A stretch of DNA of 38,277 nt, taken from Chromatiales bacterium. Its GTDB lineage: Bacteria; Pseudomonadota; Gammaproteobacteria; Chromatiales; Chromatiaceae. Position 1 is the stretch's first letter; each line of letters begins with the position of its first letter. Under the pieces are notes generated by a model. That model had not been told where the DNA came from, ran no database searches, and worked only from the letters and a program-made list of their open reading frames with translations. Location of the stretch: the NCBI GenBank assembly GCA_028278145.1, contig JANQEV010000128.1, positions 1 to 38,277 of the forward strand. Reading direction: 5' to 3'. Made by a program: the position numbers and the translations under genes. This document shows, piece after piece, positions 1-8,083 of this stretch.

Positions 1-264
1 CTCATCCCAAGCGTTAGCATTGGGTGGATATATTTCCAGGCCATTTAGGCCATGGCGTGCAACCGCGCCTTTGAGAGCCTCCGTTGCTTTTCTGAATAAA
101 TGCATGAAATCCTGCATCGCAACCTCATAACGCTCAAGTTCCTGCAGCGCCTCAGCAGCCAATACCAGGCGTTTTTCATCGAGAAAATGGTATCCTTCCT
201 CCATGCCAACACGCTCTTCCTGGAGTTCCAAATAAGTGCTTCGAGTTGGTGTTATTTCAAGCAT
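1..264 (-). CDS. ntpD: V-type ATP synthase subunit D (central stalk), 3' part missing
   Basis: This is the last visible gene of the V-type ATPase operon. Reading the minus strand from the ATG at 264 gives 88 codons without a stop, and the frame runs off the left edge. The product begins MLEITPTRSTYLELQEERVG and continues with a Lys-Arg-containing helix. The PTRS, then L-x-L-x-E and KR-x-L pattern is the classic N-terminus of subunit D, the coiled-coil rotor shaft inside the A3B3 hexamer. The family is usually about 200-215 residues, so more than half is missing. It starts 3 nt after the subunit B stop, so translation is probably coupled. The truncation is only the window edge; I see no sign of a broken gene. 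Confidence 0.88.
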   Translation of the reverse strand, partial: MLEITPTRSTYLELQEERVGMEEGYHFLDEKRLVLAAEALQELERYEVAMQDFMHLFRKATEALKGAVARHGLNGLEIYPPNANAWDE

Positions 265-267
265 GGA

Positions 268-1659
268 TCAGTCCCCAGTATGCTCCTGTGCCAGATGTTG
301 TTGTATCTGTGCATCACTGAGACGATGTAGCTCTTCTACTGGCAGCTGTTTTAGTCCTTCCCATCCAGCCGCCAGACTCTCTTCAATCGTCCTCGGGTCA
401 GTGTGACCGATAATCTTGGATTCGAAATGACTGCCAAACTTCAGGAATCTTTGATCCACCTCGGTCAGGCCTTCTTCACCTACCACACTTGCCAGGATGC
501 GTGCCTGCTGTGAACGTGCATAGGCTGCGTATAGTTGGGCTGCCAGTGCGGGATGATCCGCACTGGTCATGTCTTTGCCTATACCATCCTTCATAAGCCT
601 GGACAGACTCGGTAGTACCTTCACCGGAGGGTATATTCTGCGTCTGTGCAGATCACGATCAAGTACGATCTGGCCTTCGGTGATATAACCGGAAAGATCC
701 GGAATTGGATGACCAATATCATCATTGGGCATGGTAAGGATAGGCAGTTGGGTCAGAGTGCCAGGTAATCCTTTGATACGCCCAGCTCGTTCAAACAGTG
801 TGGCCAGATCAGAGTACATGTATCCAGGATATCCCTTACGACTTGGCACTTCTCCTTTACTCGCTGAGACCTCGCGCAATGCCTCACAATAGTTGGTCAT
901 GTCAGTCATTATAACCAGTACATGCTTGCCTTCACTAAAAGCAAGATACTCTGCGGCCGTCAGTGCATATCTTGGTGTCAATAGACGCTGGGCGCTGGAG
1001 TCGCTTGCCAGGTTCAGAAATAGCGCACTGCGTTCCAATGCACCGCTACGCTCCATTTCACGCTGAAAGTATTCGGCTGTCTCATGCGGTACCCCAATGC
1101 CCGCGAAGACAATAGCAAATTCCTGCGTCTCTGCGGATGAGAGTCGAGCATTGGTGGCAATCGATACAGCCATTTGATCGTGCGGTAATCCTCCACCAGA
1201 GAACAGAGGTAGCTTCTGACCACGTACCAGACTGTTCATCAGATCAATCGCGGTAAAACCGGTCTCAAGAAAGTCCTTGGGCGCCTCTCGCGCAACCGGC
1301 TTGATAGGAAGCCCGTCAATGCCCAGGCTCTTTTCACCCGCAATCGGGGGGCCGCCATCAATCACCTTGCCTACGCCATTGAATACCCGGTCAAGAATTC
1401 CTTGCCCGACCTGAAATTTTAGTGGTTCACCATAAAATCGTACGTGGGTACCGGATAGCGCCAGGCCTGCTGTGTCATCCAGCACCTCGACTATAATGGT
1501 CTCTTCATCAACTGCAGCTATCCGCCCCAGGCGTACCAGGCCATCTGAGCCCTCAACTTCCACTGCCTCGTTATAACCAACGTCCAGGGTTCGGCGTAAA
1601 AATAACAACGGCCCATCCAGCCTGTTTGCTGCATCCTCTGTAGTCAGTCGCGCATACAT
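268..1659 (-). CDS. ntpB: V-type ATP synthase subunit B (regulatory, non-catalytic)
   Basis: The 463-residue protein has the length and layout of V/A-type subunit B, the nucleotide-binding but non-catalytic partner of subunit A in the peripheral V1 hexamer. The order is an N-terminal beta-barrel (about 1-75), a nucleotide-binding fold whose P-loop position is degenerate (FSGGGLPHD instead of GxxxxGKT, around 154-162), as expected for B, and a C-terminal helical domain. The VIMTDMTNYCEALREVSASK stretch is a B-subunit signature. The start follows the subunit A stop by 2 nt, and the stop lies 3 nt before subunit D. The tight spacing indicates a single mRNA. It is intact, with nothing unusual in codon use by eye. 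Confidence 0.95.
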   Translation of the reverse strand: MYARLTTEDAANRLDGPLLFLRRTLDVGYNEAVEVEGSDGLVRLGRIAAVDEETIIVEVLDDTAGLALSGTHVRFYGEPLKFQVGQGILDRVFNGVGKVIDGGPPIAGEKSLGIDGLPIKPVAREAPKDFLETGFTAIDLMNSLVRGQKLPLFSGGGLPHDQMAVSIATNARLSSAETQEFAIVFAGIGVPHETAEYFQREMERSGALERSALFLNLASDSSAQRLLTPRYALTAAEYLAFSEGKHVLVIMTDMTNYCEALREVSASKGEVPSRKGYPGYMYSDLATLFERAGRIKGLPGTLTQLPILTMPNDDIGHPIPDLSGYITEGQIVLDRDLHRRRIYPPVKVLPSLSRLMKDGIGKDMTSADHPALAAQLYAAYARSQQARILASVVGEEGLTEVDQRFLKFGSHFESKIIGHTDPRTIEESLAAGWEGLKQLPVEELHRLSDAQIQQHLAQEHTGD

Positions 1660-1661
1660 GG

Positions 1662-3428
1662 TTAGCTATCCTCCATGGGCTGTCCTGAATCCGCCAGCTC
1701 AACCATGGACTTGTTCAGTGTATCAGCAAGTTCGGAGAAGGTTTCCCACTCTCCATCGGGAATCTCTTCACTCATTCGCATCAGCCTGCGAAACACCGGC
1801 AAACGTGAGATTAACTCTGGAGGCACGCCGTTTGATACAACCCGTTCTGCCTGTTCGATAAACTCTCCGATGATGCGCATCATTACGGCTTGGCGATCAG
1901 GTGAGGCACTGCGATCAATTTCTGAAAAAGCTGACTGGCGTAAAAATCCTTCATTTAACAATTCAGCACACATAAGGATGTAGCGTTGATGCGCAGGCAT
2001 TGCATCCTTGCCAATTATTCTCGCCATACGCTCAAGATGTGCCTGTTCCTCAAGCAATGTCAGGAAGCGTGTACGCAATTCCTGCCAGTGGACGTTTCCT
2101 TCAGCATGCCACCAGTTAGCCATACGCTCTTCATCGGTACTATAGGAATGAAGAGGATGTATTGCGGGATAGAATCGGGCATAAGCACGATTAGCATCCA
2201 ATGCCCAGAAACTTCGGATATAACGACGGCTGTGGCTAGTAACCGGCTCAGAGAAATCACCTGACGGCGGACTCACCGCCCCAATGATCGTAACGGACCC
2301 TGTCTCGCCAGCCAGGGTTCTGACTTTGGCGGCACGTTCATAAAAATCGGCAAGACGACTACTCATATAGGCGGGATAACCTCCTTCACCAGGCAATTCA
2401 CCGAGTAGTCCTGAAACCTCACGCAGTGCTTCCGCCCAACGACTGGTGGAATCAGCCATGAGTGCAACATCTAATCCCTGATCACGGAAGTACTCGGCCA
2501 CGGTGACACCGGTATATATGCTGGCTTCACGTGCTGCCACTGGCATGTTAGAGGTATTGGCGATTATTACGGTACGCTTTAATAGAGAATGACCGGTGTG
2601 TGGGTCTTCGAGTTGGTAGAACTCTTCAAGTAGGCCGGCTAATTCGTTACCACGTTCCCCGCAGCCGACATAGACGATAACATCAGCATTGCACCACTTG
2701 GCGAGAGTCTCTAACAATACGGTCTTACCGGTCCCAAATCCACCAGGGATGGCTGCCTTGCCGCCCCGTGCAATCGGAAACATGCAATCAATGATGCGTT
2801 GTCCGGTTAGCATGGGCTCATCGGAAGGCAGTCTTGCAGCAGTTGGACGCGGGCGTCGTACCGGCCATGTGTGACACATAGTGACAGGATGTCTGGTGCC
2901 ATCTTCGTCAATCAGCATGCACAGGGGAACATCATCCCTATATTCACCCTCTGCTACCAGTTCCTCCACGACACCACTGATACCGGGTGGAACTAGAATA
3001 CGTTGCTCATGCCCATCCTTGGGTTTTACACGGCCAAGTATGGCACCGGCTTGCAAGCTGCTCCCTGCAACGACCTGGGGGATGAAATAATAATGCGCAC
3101 TCTTTGATGTTACTGAGCCAGGTTCCACCCAAGGGCCATTGATACTAATGTCAGCAATGGGCCGTAACAGGCCATCAAATGTTCCCCCCAGAATTCCGGG
3201 ACCAAGGTGAATGGACAAGGGTAGGCCGTCTCCTTCAATGCGGGTGCCAGGGCGAATGCCTGTGGTGTCTTCATAGACCTGGATGACAATCTCCGATTCC
3301 TTGATTCGGATCACTTCGCCGAGCAGCCCTTTCTCACCAACCCTGACCGCTTCCCTCATGACGAATGATCCTTCCGGACGTGCCCGCACTACAGGGCCAC
3401 TCACCGACTCGATAATAGCCAGGTTCAT
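1662..3428 (-). CDS. ntpA: V-type ATP synthase subunit A (catalytic)
   Basis: The 588-residue catalytic subunit hydrolyses or synthesises ATP in the cytoplasmic V1 sector. The P-loop GGFGTGKT is at residues 229-236, with the ATP-binding Lys at 235. The GERGNE motif at 257-262 carries the catalytic glutamate region. The long insert between beta-barrel and nucleotide fold (about residues 110-190), the so-called non-homologous region, distinguishes V/A-type A from F1 beta. The PSGDFSEPVT segment is another A-subunit signature. The length matches the family (575-600). The ATG overlaps the subunit E stop by 4 nt (ATGA), so translational coupling is expected. A complete catalytic motif set implies an active enzyme. 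Confidence 0.96.
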   Translation of the reverse strand: MNLAIIESVSGPVVRARPEGSFVMREAVRVGEKGLLGEVIRIKESEIVIQVYEDTTGIRPGTRIEGDGLPLSIHLGPGILGGTFDGLLRPIADISINGPWVEPGSVTSKSAHYYFIPQVVAGSSLQAGAILGRVKPKDGHEQRILVPPGISGVVEELVAEGEYRDDVPLCMLIDEDGTRHPVTMCHTWPVRRPRPTAARLPSDEPMLTGQRIIDCMFPIARGGKAAIPGGFGTGKTVLLETLAKWCNADVIVYVGCGERGNELAGLLEEFYQLEDPHTGHSLLKRTVIIANTSNMPVAAREASIYTGVTVAEYFRDQGLDVALMADSTSRWAEALREVSGLLGELPGEGGYPAYMSSRLADFYERAAKVRTLAGETGSVTIIGAVSPPSGDFSEPVTSHSRRYIRSFWALDANRAYARFYPAIHPLHSYSTDEERMANWWHAEGNVHWQELRTRFLTLLEEQAHLERMARIIGKDAMPAHQRYILMCAELLNEGFLRQSAFSEIDRSASPDRQAVMMRIIGEFIEQAERVVSNGVPPELISRLPVFRRLMRMSEEIPDGEWETFSELADTLNKSMVELADSGQPMEDS

Positions 3429-4042
3429 TCCTCACCCACCTTGTGCAGGAGAGCCAGTATTCGGCCCTCGAGACTCACACGGTCTTTAATAATTCCTGTC
3501 AGGCTCATATCCAAAAACGTCCTGTTGACGCCAATCATCAAACCCGCCTCGATTTCACCTACTGTAGACATTTCTACCCTGGTATCAGGTGACTCTTTTG
3601 CGATCATATCCCGAAACAGCATAAGGTCATCCGGCCTACAGTCGAGTGGATGCTTCACCTCCCAACGACCCCGTGGCAGCCGTAGGAGGGCCTCTTGTGC
3701 ACATCGCTTGATCCATGCACGGCGCCCATCAGTTTCCCCCCATCTCTTTTTTAGACCTTGCTCTAAAAGGTGCCAGCTCTCAGTGAGGACAGCTTCAGCC
3801 AGCCGTTGCTCCATGGCTCTACGTTTGGTATGCAATTCAGCTTCGGCACTGCGGATACGGGATATCGCATTTGCCCGTTCTCGCTCCACAGCCTGGTGCA
3901 CACGACCTCGCGCATCCTGGTGTGCAGCTTTAATCATCTCTTGGCATTTGCTGTGTGCATTTTCTATCAACTCATTGCACTCACGGTCGCGGTATTCCTC
4001 AATCAAGGCCATGAGTTTTTTTTCTTGCTCCTCTGTATTCAT
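3425..4042 (-). CDS. ntpE: V-type ATP synthase subunit E (peripheral stalk)
   Basis: The 205-residue protein starts with a long charged, Ala/Glu/Arg-rich helix (about 1-105, coiled-coil character) and ends in a mixed alpha/beta domain. This is the architecture of the peripheral-stalk subunit E, which pairs with the short G/H coiled coil and caps the A3B3 head. The C-terminal VGEIEAGLMIG segment fits the family. Identification relies on this architecture and on position between F and A; sequence similarity in E subunits is weak in general. It overlaps its neighbours by 4 nt on each side (ATGA at the A junction and ATGA at the F junction). Confidence 0.82.
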   Translation of the reverse strand: MNTEEQEKKLMALIEEYRDRECNELIENAHSKCQEMIKAAHQDARGRVHQAVERERANAISRIRSAEAELHTKRRAMEQRLAEAVLTESWHLLEQGLKKRWGETDGRRAWIKRCAQEALLRLPRGRWEVKHPLDCRPDDLMLFRDMIAKESPDTRVEMSTVGEIEAGLMIGVNRTFLDMSLTGIIKDRVSLEGRILALLHKVGEE

Positions 4043-4335
4043 TCGGCCATTCCCAGTTGTCGGCGTAGACTAGCTGCAATATCTTCGGGTTCATGCAAAC
4101 CGCGAACATCAGGAATAATCAATACCAGGGGGGTGCCAGCAGTTTGCGCATTTGCCAGTAGTGCCTCAGGCAAACGTGCAGCAACTTCCGCAGCGAGGAT
4201 GATTAAATCCCTTGTTTTAAGTGCATCACGGAACACCATTACCTCCGTGCCAGGTTCAGGTATCTCCACCATGGCGCCGCCCAGGCGAAAGCCTGCGGCA
4301 GTGACCCTGTCTCCAATAAATAGCGGCCGGACCAT
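4039..4335 (-). CDS. V-type ATP synthase subunit F (central stalk)
   Basis: The 98-residue alpha/beta protein matches subunit F in size (95-110). F is a small Rossmann-like rotor component that binds subunit D. The N-terminal FIGDRVTAAGFRLGGA resembles the usual IGD-x2-T-x2-GFRLAG pattern of the family. A downstream LIILAAEVA strand-helix replaces the more typical LIxITE segment, and a further LVLIIPD strand follows. The stop overlaps the subunit E start (ATGA). Its ATG shares one base with the subunit K stop (TAATG). These overlaps and the fixed position between K and E support the call. Confidence 0.86.
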   Translation of the reverse strand: MVRPLFIGDRVTAAGFRLGGAMVEIPEPGTEVMVFRDALKTRDLIILAAEVAARLPEALLANAQTAGTPLVLIIPDVRGLHEPEDIAASLRRQLGMAE

Positions 4336-4688
4336 TACACAATCTTATCTAGGATCAATACCGAGATAATAATGCCATAGATGGCAATACCCTCGGCAAG
4401 TCCGATAAAGATCAACAAGCGACCGAACAGTTCAGGTTTCTCCGCCAGTGCCCCCATGGCAGCAGAACCAACTAAACCAACTGCATAGCCGGCCCCCAGT
4501 GATGACATGCCGGTTGCCAGGGCCGCAGCCATCAGGCCCCACTTCCACACCTCTGGGGCGAGGACGGGCTCACTCATGTTGGGAGCGGCAATAGCATCCG
4601 GGATCCAAAGAAAGATACTGCCGGCAATTGACAGTAAGCCAACAAAGGATGTGAGCAAGATTGAGATGAAAAGAAAACGTCTATTCAT
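4335..4688 (-). CDS. ntpK: V-type ATP synthase subunit K (proteolipid c-ring)
   Basis: The 117-residue hydrophobic protein forms the membrane rotor ring. Segments are an N-terminal hydrophobic stretch at about 5-28 that may be a signal peptide, TM helix 1 at about 50-73 (Gly/Ala-rich), and TM helix 2 at about 88-113. The ion-carrying carboxylate is Glu99 in FIGLAEGIAIYG. It is a single-hairpin ring protein, unlike the duplicated four-helix 16-kDa K of Enterococcus hirae. The residue after Glu99 is Gly rather than Ser/Thr, and I see no Gln in helix 1 at the usual Na+ ligand position. I therefore infer proton rather than sodium coupling, with low certainty. Confidence 0.92.
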   Translation of the reverse strand: MNRRFLFISILLTSFVGLLSIAGSIFLWIPDAIAAPNMSEPVLAPEVWKWGLMAAALATGMSSLGAGYAVGLVGSAAMGALAEKPELFGRLLIFIGLAEGIAIYGIIISVLILDKIV

Positions 4689-4700
4689 AAAAGTCTCCCT

Positions 4701-6542
4701 TTACGGAACATTGGATGGTGGCGCATTGGCAACATTGGGTGGTGGTACGAGTGGCCGAAAGGGACGACCCGTACCATGAAAAAAACGTACGAAGAATTCA
4801 AAGAGCACCAGACGGGTGGTCTGTATGGAAACCACCAGTCCTTCCAGAATGATTATTACAGCATTGCCCATCAGTATGATGAGTATGTAACCAAGAATTG
4901 AAGAGGTGTTATCGGCCAGTGCTACCAGTGCTGAGGAGAGGCCTGTATGTGCCAGAGCGAAAGCACCAACACGTGCAAAAGAGACGGTATTGACCAGTAG
5001 GCGCACACCTCCCTCCAGTAATTCACCCAGCGCCCCAAAGAACATGTACCAACGCCCATCGCACAAGATATTGCCGATCACAAACCAGATCGCCCCGATG
5101 AGGGCAATGATGCTGAGTTCAGCCTGGAGAGGAGTGGCCAAGGCTCCCAGGTAAAGCACCAACAGGGCACAATCTTTGAGCAACCAGTGACGCAGCTCAC
5201 CACGCCAAAATGACTCAAGGCCTGCCAGAATCTGGCTGAGTACCAGCAGTAATGCTCCAAACAACAAGGGAACCAACAGGGTGAGAAGTGGATTTTGCAT
5301 AGGGTGGAACAGTAACGCTGGTATCAGGCTTTCGTAACTGAAGAAGCTGCCAAACAAGAACCCAAAGAGGGTAGCAGAGATACCGGCAACAAGTATAAGT
5401 TTGGCACCATCCCATCGACTTCTCAACCAATAGGCAACCACAATTAAAACCAGGCCTTGCCCGACGTCAGCGAACATGTAACCAAAGAGCAGAGGCACAA
5501 TAACCGAAAGCAATGGACTGGGGTCAACCTCATTACCGGCAGGCGTTCCAAATACACGTGTAAAGAGTTCGAAGGGGCGTGACCACCAGGGATTCCTTAA
5601 CAGCTGCGGTGGCTCAATACCAGGTGGTGGCTGCGGAAAATGGACCAGTGCTGGGACGCCGGCTTCTGATATGATTTCATCAAATCGATCCATCTGTTCT
5701 TCTGTTGTCCAGCCTGTTACCCAAACAAGATTTGATCCAACTGGCTCAAGTGTACCAATCTGCTCTATGAACCATTCTAGACAAGCCGCATCGCCCAGAA
5801 CATACGCCAGTTTGTATTCTTCGTAGAGACTGTCCAATTGTACATGGTGACCTGTAATAAGCCGATTCAACAATACGATGCGCTCGTTTACTTGTGCTAG
5901 AGCTTCAATCGTATTGCCAGCAATCCAGGAGGGGTGGTCAATTAGGCGACCGTTAATTGATTTAATCTCCCTGTGCAGTATCTCGGCATCATCCTTTTCC
6001 ACCACTGCCATAAAATATATTTCGTCATCATGTGTAATGGTGGTGGAAAGTTGGGGAACTATGGAATCTAGTTCCGTATTCAATGGCAATATTGCACTCA
6101 CCACTGAAACTGCCAGTCCATCATAGGTAGTCAGACCAAAGTAGATTCCGCTGCTTTTAATGCCATTGAGAAAACGTTGGTAATAACCCAGATTGGCTAG
6201 TTCATCCTTCATGCCTTGTAGTTCATCAATCACTGGATCCGCTGCAGCGCGCCACGTATCGACGCTACTCAGTGCCCGTTCCAAGACTACATCCGGTGAA
6301 TAAGATGCAGGGGCATGACATAAAATACCGCGGGACCAGTAACGATGATATTGTTTTGATAATTGACGATATTCATCCATTCCCACTGCCAGTTCACGGA
6401 CATTCATGAGTGCCTCATCATGCGGTCGTGTCTCGATCTCCACAGCACCTGTTCGCCCGAGGTTACGGAGCAATTTTTCGCATCCCATTTTCGGTGCCAG
6501 TATCTCGAACCATCTGGTTGATGAGGGCCGCAGCAGGGTCAT
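4701..6542 (-). CDS. ntpI: V-type ATP synthase subunit I (stator, a-subunit)
   Basis: The 613-residue protein has a soluble N-terminal half (about 1-300) forming the peripheral-stalk anchor. The membrane half (about 340-605) has the usual helix pairs, including PLLFGYMFADVGQGLVLI and LFGFLFGSFFSYE. A late segment, VRLLVNTVSFARVGAFALAH, holds the Arg expected for ion translocation. The start was set at 6542, not the farther upstream in-frame Met, because this ATG overlaps the upstream gene's TGA as ATGA, as at other junctions in this operon. Removing the 22 extra residues leaves MTLLRPSSTRWFEILAPK, a good subunit I N-terminus. Confidence 0.92.
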   Translation of the reverse strand: MTLLRPSSTRWFEILAPKMGCEKLLRNLGRTGAVEIETRPHDEALMNVRELAVGMDEYRQLSKQYHRYWSRGILCHAPASYSPDVVLERALSSVDTWRAAADPVIDELQGMKDELANLGYYQRFLNGIKSSGIYFGLTTYDGLAVSVVSAILPLNTELDSIVPQLSTTITHDDEIYFMAVVEKDDAEILHREIKSINGRLIDHPSWIAGNTIEALAQVNERIVLLNRLITGHHVQLDSLYEEYKLAYVLGDAACLEWFIEQIGTLEPVGSNLVWVTGWTTEEQMDRFDEIISEAGVPALVHFPQPPPGIEPPQLLRNPWWSRPFELFTRVFGTPAGNEVDPSPLLSVIVPLLFGYMFADVGQGLVLIVVAYWLRSRWDGAKLILVAGISATLFGFLFGSFFSYESLIPALLFHPMQNPLLTLLVPLLFGALLLVLSQILAGLESFWRGELRHWLLKDCALLVLYLGALATPLQAELSIIALIGAIWFVIGNILCDGRWYMFFGALGELLEGGVRLLVNTVSFARVGAFALAHTGLSSALVALADNTSSILGYILIILMGNAVIIILEGLVVSIQTTRLVLFEFFVRFFHGTGRPFRPLVPPPNVANAPPSNVP

Positions 6543-7243
6543 GACAGGCCATCCTTCTCTGGAAAAAGAGCTCTGCCTAACAGTTCGGCCTGCAAGCGTT
6601 CCAAGCACAGAGCCACTAAAGAGATATAGGCCAAGGCAGCTGCGGGTTGTAGCACGTGACTACGGAAAAACAGGCGTAAGCGGACTTCAAGATCCTGACG
6701 CGCCCTCCAGGCAGTATGAACAGGCTGTGATGGAAACTGCTTCCAGTGTTGCTCCAGGGTCTCAACCAGCAACTCTATACCCTGTAGGTTCTGTCTAGAG
6801 ATATCTGGCCACTGAGATCGCCAACTTTGAATCCAGGCCTGTTGCAGGTCTCTGTTTTGTATTTTCTGTTTTGCCAGTTCCAGTAATACTGGATCACTAA
6901 TCTGGCTTTCAGGAGATAGGTGTGAACGCAGTAGATAGTCCAGGGTTGGCAGTTTGATTAAGGTGGTGATCCAGAGTACAGCAGGACGCCAGCGAGCATC
7001 GAACCAGCTGGCAGTCTCCTGGATGGTATCAAGGAAACGCTGCTGTATATGCATTTCGATTTCCTGTGTACTACTGCTGTCAGAAAGGCCAACAATCCAT
7101 TGACCAAGCAGTGTGCCACGTGCCTCCTCCAGAAAACTTGCAAGTTCTTTCAAGGCAGCAAGATGGAGCCACAATCTATCATCAGGTAAAACGGCATAGC
7201 GTGTCTGCACTCTTGTTTGAAGATACCCGTATCGTGTATTCAC
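6539..7243 (-). CDS. V-type ATPase subunit C-like protein (putative)
   Basis: The 234-residue, mostly helical protein is rich in Trp, Leu and Arg with no convincing membrane segment. Operon position (after the H/G-like gene, before I) and the N-terminus MNTRYGYLQTRVQTRYAVL suggest a divergent V0D/AC39 (subunit C) relative, the rotor cap between D/F and the K ring. Typical subunit C has about 330-350 residues and three repeated helical lobes, so this is about a third shorter. No other gene in the operon could supply C. The start overlaps the upstream stop by 4 nt (ATGA). Identification is by context more than by motif. Confidence 0.6.
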   Translation of the reverse strand: MNTRYGYLQTRVQTRYAVLPDDRLWLHLAALKELASFLEEARGTLLGQWIVGLSDSSSTQEIEMHIQQRFLDTIQETASWFDARWRPAVLWITTLIKLPTLDYLLRSHLSPESQISDPVLLELAKQKIQNRDLQQAWIQSWRSQWPDISRQNLQGIELLVETLEQHWKQFPSQPVHTAWRARQDLEVRLRLFFRSHVLQPAAALAYISLVALCLERLQAELLGRALFPEKDGLS

Positions 7244-7566
7244 AGGCTATCTCCAACCAGTTCATCTACAAGCGTCTCAATGGCCACGCTTAGCTCGTCA
7301 TTTTCTTTCTTGTCCAGTACTGGCTCTCTGGCGAGTGACGCCATCTCCTGTTTCAGCTCAGCTAGTCGTCTGTCTATATTAAGGGTTGTTCTTGCATGGA
7401 CAATGCTGATCCGGTCATCCACTCTATTACTTATCCTACGTGCCTGATAACGCCCATTTTCAACTATTTCCTCCGCTTGTTGGCGACACAATTCAATCTT
7501 TTCCCTGATATCATTTTCCGCTTGGAGAACTTTATTGATCGCTGAAATTGCGGATGTGTCAGTCAT
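7240..7566 (-). CDS. V-type ATPase subunit G/H-like coiled-coil protein (peripheral stalk)
   Basis: The 108-residue protein is almost entirely one amphipathic helix with a charged heptad pattern and an Arg/Glu/Gln-rich centre (residues about 10-85). This fits the short coiled-coil subunit G/H that wraps around subunit E to form the peripheral stalk. It is the first gene of the ATPase operon. Its start has only a poor Shine-Dalgarno match, and a structured leader lies 57 nt upstream. The stop overlaps the next start (ATGA). Sequence similarity is generic for coiled coils, so the call depends on operon position. Confidence 0.68.
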   Translation of the reverse strand: MTDTSAISAINKVLQAENDIREKIELCRQQAEEIVENGRYQARRISNRVDDRISIVHARTTLNIDRRLAELKQEMASLAREPVLDKKENDELSVAIETLVDELVGDSL

Positions 7567-8083
7567 AATAGATCTGGTATTTGTTATGTTTTATCAACAA
7601 AATCACTCTGATATGTAAAAGCAGGTAGATTCCCTCCGGGCAACCCCGTAGTGTTCTGCTGCTGCGCAGCTACCCACATAAACATGCTGAAACATTTTTA
7701 CCAGAAGGTAAATGATTTTCCTCATGTTTTTTGTGTTTAGAGTATATTGCCTGGCCTCAAGTGGAAGGCTTGGAAGTGGGTGTCTATGGTGCAGATTCCT
7801 GCCTGTTGCATGAAATGGAGTATGAAATGCAGAATAGACCAGCCAAAAAGTGCTGTTGTTAGGATGTTGGTGGTTGGTGTTGATGTATTCCGCTTGCGAT
7901 TAACGAAAAATGATAATCTATGACCTTGATCAGGTCACACGCCATTTGTAATTGGAATAGCTGCTGTTGTTTATGCTTTGGGAGTAACATACGGCTAAAC
8001 AATAGAGAGATCTGATAATGATTGTTAAATGGTTGTGACAGGTTGGTTGCGCTAACCACAATCACATCAATGAAGGTATCAAG
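7567..8083. promoter_or_regulatory. Divergent control region between V-ATPase operon and P-type ATPase
   Basis: This 517-bp gap separates two divergently transcribed ion pumps and should contain both promoters. On the minus strand it holds the three-way-junction fold at 7623-7675 and, further upstream, a small TTTACC/GGTAAA hairpin near 7698-7713. On the plus side, just ahead of the P-type ATPase, imperfectly paired copies of a GGTTG/CAACC-type sequence (about 8028-8070) could fold near the ribosome-binding site. No convincing protein-coding frame was seen. I could not assign -35/-10 boxes with confidence. Confidence 0.5.
7623..7675 (-). promoter_or_regulatory. Candidate structured leader (three-way junction) of the V-ATPase mRNA
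   Basis: Read on the minus strand, the segment folds into a three-way junction. P1 pairs GGGTAG (7675-7670) with CTACCT (7628-7623). P2 is CTGC-GCA-GCAG (7669-7659). P3 is CGGG-GTTG-CCCG (7648-7637). Purine-rich single strands (CAGAACACTA and GAGGGAAT) join the helices. It ends 57 nt before the first ATPase start codon. Compact folds with conserved-looking joining strands in such leaders are often riboswitches, and Na+-sensing riboswitches (DUF1646 class) are known upstream of some V-ATPase operons. I do not claim this is a member; the fold was drawn by hand. Confidence 0.4.
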
